The notes under the pieces: generated by a model
Told to the model about the DNA's origin: nothing
What the model saw: the letters and a program-made list of their open reading frames with translations, nothing else
Databases searched by the model: none
Shown here: positions 6,201 to 8,152 of the stretch, one piece after another
How positions within the stretch are numbered: position 1 is the first letter of the stretch
Layout: every line of letters starts with the position of its first letter
NCBI GenBank assembly: GCA_937996595.1
Contig: CALKVC010000079.1
Span: 1 to 8,152 of the forward strand
DNA: 8,152 nucleotides
Origin: an uncultured Chitinophagaceae bacterium
Lineage (GTDB): Bacteria > Bacteroidota > Bacteroidia > Chitinophagales > Chitinophagaceae
Direction of reading: 5' to 3'
Program-made: the position numbers and the translations under genes

Positions 6201-8152
6201 CCAGTACTTCGGGGCATGGATAGATTATGATCATAACGGCACGTACGATGTATCAGAATTCCTTGGTGCTTCCGGCAATGCAGGTTCAAATGGTACCATT
6301 GCTATTTCGTTTACGGTACCAGTAACAGCATATAATGGCCTTACACATATCAGAATTGTTGGAGGTAATGATGCGGCTGTTACAGCAACCCAGGCATGCG
6401 GGGCATCTTCAAGCACATGGGGTGAAACACAGGATTATGATGTAACCATCACCGGTGCGGAGCCTGGTTTTGTTTTACCGGTTACGTATAGCTGGAAGGA
6501 TGCGGGAAATAATATTATATCTACTGTTAATCCGGCCACATTTACTCCTTCAGCTACTTCATCGTATACCCTTACGGTATCCGATGCCAACGGGTGTTCG
6601 CTGGTAAGTTCTCCGGTATTCGTTACCGTTAGTCCATTGCTTTCGTACAATATATCAGGGAACCTCGAATTTTGTGAAGGCGGCTCAACTACATTAACCG
6701 TGGGTCCGCTTTCTGCACGATATGCAAACAGTGTGATTGCATTTAGTTCAGAATATAGTCCTAGTCCCGGTGGCTGGTCTGCTGCAGCAGCATTAGGAAT
6801 TCAGGATGTTTATCCAGCCTACGGAGATATATCTAACAGTTGGGCAAGTGCCGATGCGGATAACCAGCGCGAATACCTTGTATTGGGATTTGCAGATGCG
6901 GCCCCAGTCAATTTCATTGACATTTATGAAACGTATAAGCCGGGGTCTGTGGATACTGTTTATGTGAAGAATCCTATTACAGGTCTGTTTGAAATAGTGT
7001 ATACGGCAACTGCATCCATTCAACCGGATGTGGCCAGGAAACTTCATATCACATTCCCGTTAACTGCATTCCCTGTAAGTGAGATCAGGATTGCCATGAA
7101 TTCGCCGGCGGTTCCGGATTGGAATGAGATTGATGCGGTAGCAATTGGTAACAGGTCAATACTTTGGTCAACCGGGGAAACAACGGAAAGTATTGTAGTT
7201 ACCGCATCCGGGAATTATTCTGTGACAGTTTCCAACGGTTGTACAGCAACTGCTTCCGTGTCAGTTGTTGAAACAAGCCTCGATTTTGTGAACCTGCAAT
7301 GGCCACCCATTGCTTCTGTATGCCAGGGTGCAGACTTCACCGCTTATGGCCTGGTGGGAGAAGCCGGAGTTACCGGTACATACGGGGTGCCCGGCCCCGG
7401 GATAACAGCAGAATTCGGATACAGTACTTCAAACACCGATCCTGCTACCTGGACAAACTGGGTGCCGGCAACCTTTAATACCCTGGCGACCTGGCAACCT
7501 GCTGACGAATATTTTGCAAACTTTGGCAGTACACTTGCCCCAGGTATATATTATTATACTTTTCGCTATACATTAAACGGATGTGGTTACCAATATGGTG
7601 GATACAGCGTTGGCGGCGGCGGAACCTGGGATGGTATCAATTACCTGAATGGTACGCTTACCGTGAATGTATGTTCGCCTAATACCACATTAAACTTAAC
7701 CGCTTTCCTGGAAGGTTTTTACAGTGATATCAATACCATGCGGGCAAATATTTACGACCTGGGAATCAGTACAAATCCAACTGAAACAGATACTGTAACG
7801 GTTAACCTGTGGAGTGCTGCCAGCCTGTCTAACCCTGAACCGGATCATAGCATACAGGCAGTGATCCATACCGATGGAACTGCCAGCATGCAGTTCCCGG
7901 CCGGTGTTGCCGGCAATGAATACTATATTGCCGTTAAACACCGCAATCACCTTGAAACATGGAGCAAACTACCGGTAATGTTTACCAGCACAACTGCATA
8001 TGATTTCAGTAGTGCAATGGCACAGGCTTATGACGATGGCGTTAATCCGCCGATGGCATCGGTTGCAGGCGGTAAGTTTGCATTTTATGGCGGTGACGTG
8101 AACCAGGATGGCGGCATAGATGCATCCGACCAGGGTGATGTGGATAATGACG
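184..8152 (+). CDS. Giant multidomain secreted/surface protein (partial, 3' end outside window)
   Basis: This is a single uninterrupted frame of at least 2,656 codons that runs off the window. It encodes a signal peptide followed by an array of extracellular modules: an Asp-box propeller-like domain, SprB/Ig-like domains, a six-blade NHL propeller, a long right-handed beta-helix, a GEVED domain, a discoidin/pappalysin-scarf-like domain, an LQWP module, and a late module with a Ca-binding loop. The content is rich in Thr, Ser, Ala, Gly and Asn and poor in Lys, typical of large Bacteroidota T9SS cargo. I chose ATG 184 because it gives a normal Sec signal peptide (MARQLLNLSLKKISVIKS, hydrophobic core, VFA|Q). 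ATG 85 is in frame and would add 33 residues with a second hydrophobic stretch; ATG 238 would remove the basic n-region. No hydrolase or protease active site was recognised, so an adhesin or binding-scaffold role is inferred. The T9SS sorting domain expected at the C-terminus is not in the window. The exact function is unknown. Confidence 0.96.
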   Translation, partial: MARQLLNLSLKKISVIKSMFLIIFLFSTALGSKVFAQFNPGKIAVLVVGDGTTYAAGTAAPVFVKEFNLSGTGQTGTVRTSLPVTAVGGTTAVNRALTQNISAISEGFLHLSVNRQFLTLTGYNVNAGTASVTSSSSATFPTNTRVVGKIGADGIADTRTTLHTFLNSGTRGAVTVDGTGYWLSLAAGISYVPDANITNAVVNLNSTLVRGIGIFNNQLYTSAASGSIRLAQVGSGLPTSTGQTLTNLPGFPTATTDPYGFVFLNTDAVAGPDVVYVASSNAAPAGIVKYTSADQGATWTAKGSLTGFGVGVTAVYNSCTGNADLYILSSTGANVKPTFLYKYTDIAAATSTLSLAINSGTLLATAAANTGFGGVAFTPGSTLNAPAMFTVTGGNGCAITGVNIGLSNSETGVTYQLFNGASPVGAAITGTGAAISFGNQTTAGTYTVVATNILTSCIATMSGSSVINALPTVSFTGLMASYCNNAPAVTLTGSPAGGTFSGPGISGNTFTPATIGAGGPYTITYSYTAVNGCSNSLSQTVTVNALPIVSFTGLQASYCNNATAVTLTGSPAGGTFSGPGISGNTFDPATVGAGGPYTITYSYTDVNGCSNSSSQTVTVKSVPTIPVISVVLCAGSTLTVSPTNGLASLTWNLDGSPISTVFAAGAASGTTVAGGNGPGSGANQLDFPYGVSVDATGNIYVADTYNSRIQRWSPGATTGVTVAGVNGVGSAANQFDLAIGVTVDATGNIYVADYFNDRIQRWAPGATTGVTVAGGNGSGSGVNQLNGPAGVTVDATGNIYVADQVNHRIQRWAPGATTGVTVAGGNGPGSGANQLNYPFGLSVDANGNIYVADAFNDRIQRWSPGATTGVTVAGGNGYGPGADQLSYPYGVTVDATGNIYVADLDNHRIQRWAPGAITGVTVAGGNGSGSGANQLNYPTGVTVDGNGNIYIADAENHRIQRWAQTISNDSLPNAAAGSYTVSVTNSLGCSVTSDPYVISVINTALNGTYTINSGLPVSCTNYISMAAAISDLNIKGVSGNVLFNVASGHTETAPAGGLVINYCALNAVLKPSATQTVTFQGGAVAALITAPVGTSTSVDGIVKLVGADYISFNKIDLQESVANVDVTTQMEWGYALLKCDGNNGSGHNTISNCSVTLNKTNQLSRGIYSGNHTGTSVANLTYTGTAGDAIQVDSSRNGYNSLLSNIIQNVYSAIALSGNTATSGALSLNDTMNVVGNTGQGNIISNYGGSSAAAIAINLSGQRNTKVFGNSISGGVGNTSTVTGIQLQSGLWAEVKDNTVSLSSNATTSSVIGITCGLSGGSVAFPNTVTITGNTIQDINYTTATTGQLIGLTSSSGGTGSSITISNNTVQDNTLTGTGTLIGIVNTATSGTLVMNNNEVFGNVKSGTGTMTLLDAGSMGTTNTTTISNNTVHDNQITGASGIMNCTKAGSSQVTFTGNLVYNNSIPNTSGATASSMYGYNNGASPTVDNLTYNNVYNLSIGGAGTSTGHLIYGLYTFSISSTVKAITGNSIHDLSMAPAGNIRGIFHEAGSTVNINRNRIYGLSSTSTSASVLVEGIRINAGTSTRVYNNIIGNLTASAAASTDAIRAISSYSATANSTIGLYFNSIYLSGTSTGAGFGSTGIFHTTSTTATTAALDMRNNIVVNACTPTGTGRVVAYRRSSTSLTNFASSSNNNIYYVNAGASNHIYSDGTNHLGMAAYKAFAGISPRETSSQEENVAFQSTTGSDAAFLKVNTSIPTAVESGGQPISTITDDYFLTVRNTLVPDIGAYEDNFVKKFPVFVSLSASPATPQCVATARAITATIDWDYTPYIVDATLNYSWDGVPKPAIIMAFDYGYPLGTATATLPAPPPNVLVTWSVTISDYTYYTQTATGTSFTDAYLTSFSIAASANQTTVCAGSPVVLTGMINGPVPVAPAASSYCASTHTSGCSGDEITNVTLGTINNTTSGCGGASHYTYFNGGGTQTTSLAANVSHTLSVSFGSHNSQYFGAWIDYDHNGTYDVSEFLGASGNAGSNGTIAISFTVPVTAYNGLTHIRIVGGNDAAVTATQACGASSSTWGETQDYDVTITGAEPGFVLPVTYSWKDAGNNIISTVNPATFTPSATSSYTLTVSDANGCSLVSSPVFVTVSPLLSYNISGNLEFCEGGSTTLTVGPLSARYANSVIAFSSEYSPSPGGWSAAAALGIQDVYPAYGDISNSWASADADNQREYLVLGFADAAPVNFIDIYETYKPGSVDTVYVKNPITGLFEIVYTATASIQPDVARKLHITFPLTAFPVSEIRIAMNSPAVPDWNEIDAVAIGNRSILWSTGETTESIVVTASGNYSVTVSNGCTATASVSVVETSLDFVNLQWPPIASVCQGADFTAYGLVGEAGVTGTYGVPGPGITAEFGYSTSNTDPATWTNWVPATFNTLATWQPADEYFANFGSTLAPGIYYYTFRYTLNGCGYQYGGYSVGGGGTWDGINYLNGTLTVNVCSPNTTLNLTAFLEGFYSDINTMRANIYDLGISTNPTETDTVTVNLWSAASLSNPEPDHSIQAVIHTDGTASMQFPAGVAGNEYYIAVKHRNHLETWSKLPVMFTSTTAYDFSSAMAQAYDDGVNPPMASVAGGKFAFYGGDVNQDGGIDASDQGDVDND
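301..1341 (+). other. N-terminal propeller-like domain with Asp-box (residues about 40-386)
   Basis: The domain opens with IAVLVVGDGTTYAAGTAAPV and continues with repeated short strands such as GFLHLSVNRQFLTLTGYNV, RVVGKIGADGIADTRTTL, GAVTVDGTGYWLSLAAGISY and GIGIFNNQLYTSAASG. This matches, from memory, a domain found at the N-terminus of many large secreted bacterial proteins and predicted to be a beta-propeller. An exact Asp-box, SADQGATW (S-x-D-x-G-x-T-W), lies at 1057-1080 (residues 292-299); Asp-boxes mark sialidase and sortilin type propeller blades. No sialidase active-site arginine triad was identified. Ligand and function are unknown, and blade number cannot be assigned by eye. Confidence 0.65.
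1342..1587 (+). other. SprB/Ig-like beta-sandwich domain (residues 387-468)
   Basis: Motifs FTVTGGNGC, TGVTYQLFNG and AGTYTVVATN are characteristic of the SprB-like/Ig-like repeats of Bacteroidota gliding adhesins and other T9SS cargo. Two cysteines (residues 397 and 457) are 60 residues apart and could form a disulfide. The domain probably acts as a structural spacer between the N-terminal domain and the tandem repeats that follow. Confidence 0.7.
1588..1815 (+). repeat. Ig-like tandem repeat, copy 1 (76 residues)
   Basis: First copy of a 228-bp direct repeat coding for a 76-residue Ig-like unit (residues 469-544). It starts ALPTVSFTGLMASYCNN, contains TGSPAGGTFSGPGISGN and ends NGCSNSLSQTVTVN. 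Its cysteines (residues 483 and 533) are 50 apart. Copy 2 follows immediately without a linker. By hand comparison the two copies agree at 68 of 76 residues and 206 of 228 bases. The unit is widespread in Bacteroidota surface proteins as a stalk element. Confidence 0.9.
1816..2043 (+). repeat. Ig-like tandem repeat, copy 2 (76 residues)
   Basis: Second copy of the 228-bp repeat (residues 545-620), with no length change relative to copy 1. The 22 base differences give eight replacements (for example M to Q, P to T, T to D, A to D, L to S) and otherwise synonymous changes. This suggests a fairly recent internal duplication or gene conversion. The same CNN...NGCSN cysteine pair is kept, 50 residues apart. 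Confidence 0.9.
2044..2190 (+). other. Ig-like domain A, N-terminal half (split by the NHL propeller)
   Basis: Residues 621-669 carry the first half of an Ig-like domain: VVLCAGSTLTVSPTNG, then the core Trp strand SLTWNLDGSPIS. The expected second half (AGSYTVSVTNSLGC) appears only after the NHL array, at 3073-3192. The conserved Cys here is residue 633 and its likely partner is residue 989. Confidence 0.7.
2191..3072 (+). repeat. Six-copy NHL-repeat array, one complete beta-propeller (residues 670-963)
   Basis: Six repeats with an exact 150-bp (50-residue) period begin at 2191, 2341, 2491, 2641, 2791 and 2941; the last is cut after RIQRWA. The consensus runs VTVAGGNGxGSGANQL, then PxGVTVDATGNIYVAD, then xxNxRIQRWAPGATTG. 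This is the NHL signature (VDxxGNIYVADxxNxRIQ). Six blades are a known closed NHL propeller number. Such propellers bind proteins, nucleic acids or small ligands, and the lyase PAL also uses one. The catalytic residues of PAL were not recognised, so a binding role is inferred. Unit positions 20, 35 and 36 each show five different residues in six copies, while most other positions are invariant. No insertion or deletion has accumulated in any copy. Confidence 0.93.
3073..3192 (+). other. Ig-like domain A, C-terminal half
   Basis: Residues 964-1003 (QTISNDSLPNAAAGSYTVSV, then TNSLGCSVTSDPYVISV) are the E-F-G strand region expected to complete the Ig-like domain begun at 2044. The AGSYTVSVTNxxGC motif is the usual end of such domains. 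Its Cys (residue 989) probably pairs with residue 633 across the inserted propeller. Confidence 0.68.
3193..5565 (+). other. Right-handed parallel beta-helix with asparagine ladder (residues about 1004-1794)
   Basis: The domain starts ALNGTYTINSGLPVSCTNYI, continues SMAAAISDLNIKGVSGNVLF, and ends LVPDIGAYEDN. The PDIGAYE ending is typical of Bacteroidota beta-helix modules. Between them a rung motif, N-x-[VI]-x-x-[ND/L], recurs, with N codons at 3520, 3625, 3796, 3907, 3991, 4075, 4183, 4285, 4375, 4471, 4558, 4663, 4771, 4858, 4954, 5059, 5164 and 5266. Spacing is 28-37 residues, except one gap of 57 that fits a skipped rung. Examples are ISNNTVQDN, ISNNTVHDN, FTGNLVYNN and NRNRIYGL. These fit PbH1/pectate-lyase-like coils with stacked Asn. 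No polysaccharide lyase active site was recognised, so it may be a rigid spacer or a glycan-binding or degrading domain. Confidence 0.85.
5566..5895 (+). other. Beta-sandwich (Fn3/Ig-like) module after the beta-helix (residues 1795-1904)
   Basis: The segment FPVFVSLSASPATPQCVATA, followed by RAITATIDWDY, later YSWDGVPKPAI and NVLVTWSVTISDYTYYTQTA, resembles the 'RTVTATI...WxVxxxD' module that often follows beta-helices in Bacteroidota secreted proteins. It is likely a connector or a small binding sandwich. Family assignment is from pattern memory and is moderate only. Confidence 0.5.
5896..5985 (+). other. Ig-like domain B, N-terminal half (split by GEVED)
   Basis: Residues 1905-1934 (FSIAASANQTTVCAGSPVVL, then TGMINGPVPV) are the A-B strand region of a typical Bacteroidota Ig-like domain (NQTTVCAGSPVVLTG). 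The core Trp strand does not follow directly; it appears after the GEVED domain at 6481 (VTYSWKDAGN). Cys1917 is expected to pair with Cys2138. Confidence 0.72.
5986..6468 (+). other. GEVED domain (residues about 1935-2095)
   Basis: The segment has the hallmarks of the GEVED family found in Bacteroidota secreted proteins: SYCASTHTSGCSGDEITNVT, LGTINNTTSGCGG, FGAWIDYDHNGTYDVSE, FTVPVTAYNGLTHIRIV, and the closing GETQDYDVTI. The closing motif is GETQDY where GE(V/T)EDY is more usual. A 12-residue EF-hand-like loop, DYDHNGTYDVSE, lies at 6223-6258 and probably binds calcium. GEVED domains occur beside proteases, glycan-active enzymes and adhesins, and are thought to be binding modules. Here the domain sits inside Ig-like domain B. 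Confidence 0.87.
6223..6258 (+). other. EF-hand-like 12-residue Ca loop inside the GEVED domain
   Basis: Residues 2014-2025 read DYDHNGTYDVSE. Asp at 1, Asp at 3, Asn at 5, Gly at 6, Asp at 9 and Glu at 12 meet the canonical EF-hand loop pattern. Similar D-x-(D/N)-x-(D/N)-G loops are common in the GEVED family and probably stabilise the fold with calcium outside the cell. Confidence 0.7.
6469..6636 (+). other. Ig-like domain B, C-terminal half
   Basis: Residues 2096-2151 read VTYSWKDAGNNIISTVNPAT, then FTPSATSSYTLTVSDANGCS. This is the Trp strand and the YTLTVxDxNGC strand that complete the Ig-like domain begun at 5896. Without the insert, the two halves join into an ordinary domain with about 60 residues between its cysteines. 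Confidence 0.75.
6637..6714 (+). other. Ig-like domain C, N-terminal half (split by a discoidin-like domain)
   Basis: Residues 2152-2177 contain ISGNLEFCEGGSTTLTVGPL, the classic 'ITGxLxFCxGxSTTLT' opening of Bacteroidota Ig-like repeats. The expected continuation xxxLWSTGxTTxSI occurs only at 7159. Cys2164 should pair with Cys2353. Confidence 0.78.
6715..7155 (+). other. Discoidin-like / pappalysin-scarf or FBXL4-like domain (residues 2178-2324)
   Basis: The 147-residue insert runs from ARYANSVIAFSSEYS to NEIDAVAIGNR. Key motifs are GWSAAAALGIQDVYPAYGD, SWASADADNQREYLVLGF, FIDIYETYKPGSVDTVYV, and SEIRIAMNSPAVPDWNEIDA. The order (ALGxxxVYPxYGD, W-A, Q-E-L-L-F, YETxxPGxV, final NEIDA) resembles the galactose-binding-like beta-sandwich seen in eukaryotic FBXL4 and in the pappalysin scarf region, and in bacterial secreted proteins. 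In the F5/8-type fold such domains bind glycans or proteins; the ligand here is unknown. The family name is given from motif memory and should be treated as tentative. Confidence 0.6.
7156..7275 (+). other. Ig-like domain C, C-terminal half
   Basis: Residues 2325-2364 (SILWSTGETTESIVVTASGN, then YSVTVSNGCTATASVSVVET) supply the Trp strand and the GNYSVTVxNGC strand that complete the Ig-like domain opened at 6637. The join is conspicuous: LWSTGETT normally follows the STTLT strand by only a few residues. Confidence 0.78.
7276..7680 (+). other. LQWP beta-sandwich module (residues 2365-2499)
   Basis: The module contains FVNLQWPPIASVCQGADFTA, GVTGTYGVPGPGITAEFGYS, TWTNWVPATFN, GIYYYTFRYTLNGCGYQYGG and GGTWDGINYLNGTLTV. 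From pattern memory this is a recurring Bacteroidota extracellular module ('NLQWP ... GxGIxAxxGYSxxNTxPxTWTxWVPATFN ... YYYxxRxxLNG'), resembling carbohydrate-binding sandwiches and often lying near the C-terminus of T9SS cargo. Its abundant surface-type aromatics (W, Y) fit a glycan-binding role, which is inference. Confidence 0.6.
7681..8152 (+). other. Late conserved module with dockerin-like Ca loop, cut by the window end
   Basis: The motifs TTLNLTAFLEGFYSDINTMR, TDTVTVNLW, HTDGTASMQFPAGVAGNEYY and IAVKHRNHLETWS, then the Ca-binding loop GDVNQDGGIDASDQGDVDND (8092-8151), belong to a module frequently found just before the C-terminal sorting domain in Bacteroidota T9SS proteins. The DxNxDGxID spacing (D2638, N2640, D2642, D2646) matches dockerin/EF-hand-like loops. 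It suggests that the protein's end, with the T9SS sorting domain, lies within the next few hundred bases. The gene continues past 8152. Confidence 0.75.

Overview
The window is almost entirely one very large, incomplete gene on the + strand. Its frame is open from just after a stop at 76-78 to the last base (8152). With the preferred start at 184, at least 2,656 codons are present, with no stop, frameshift or indel scar. No other gene is supported; the remaining open frames on both strands are shadows of this coding sequence.

The organism is most likely a member of Bacteroidota, probably Chitinophagaceae or a close relative. This is inferred from the module set (GEVED domain, SprB-like and Ig-like repeats, NHL repeats of the form VTVAGGNG...NIYVADxxNxRIQRW, a parallel beta-helix ending PDIGAYE, and a late module ending in a Ca-binding loop), from an A/T-rich leader without a Shine-Dalgarno sequence, and from moderate GC. 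Such proteins are usually exported by Sec and then by the type IX secretion system (T9SS). The C-terminal sorting domain that would prove this lies beyond the window.

Layout by protein residue (residue 1 = ATG at 184): signal peptide 1-36; N-terminal propeller-like domain with an Asp-box, about 40-386; SprB/Ig-like domain 387-468; two near-identical 76-residue Ig-like repeats 469-620; Ig-like domain A (about 621-1003), split by a six-blade NHL propeller (670-963); right-handed beta-helix with an asparagine ladder, about 1004-1794; beta-sandwich module 1795-1904; Ig-like domain B (1905-2151), split by a GEVED domain (1935-2095); Ig-like domain C (2152-2364), split by a discoidin-like or pappalysin/FBXL4-like domain (2178-2324); LQWP module 2365-2499; C-terminal conserved module with a dockerin-like Ca loop from 2500 to the window end.

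The most interesting feature is a recurring 'domain inside a domain' architecture. Three separate Ig-like domains each carry a different foreign domain between the two cysteines (CxG early, GC late) that flank an uninterrupted Ig-like unit elsewhere in the same protein. When the inserts are subtracted, the Cys-Cys spacing returns to 42-62 residues, against 50, 50 and 60 in the uninterrupted units. The whole reads as a long, probably surface-displayed or secreted adhesin or carbohydrate/protein-binding scaffold. No catalytic motif was recognised. All functions beyond fold assignment are inference.
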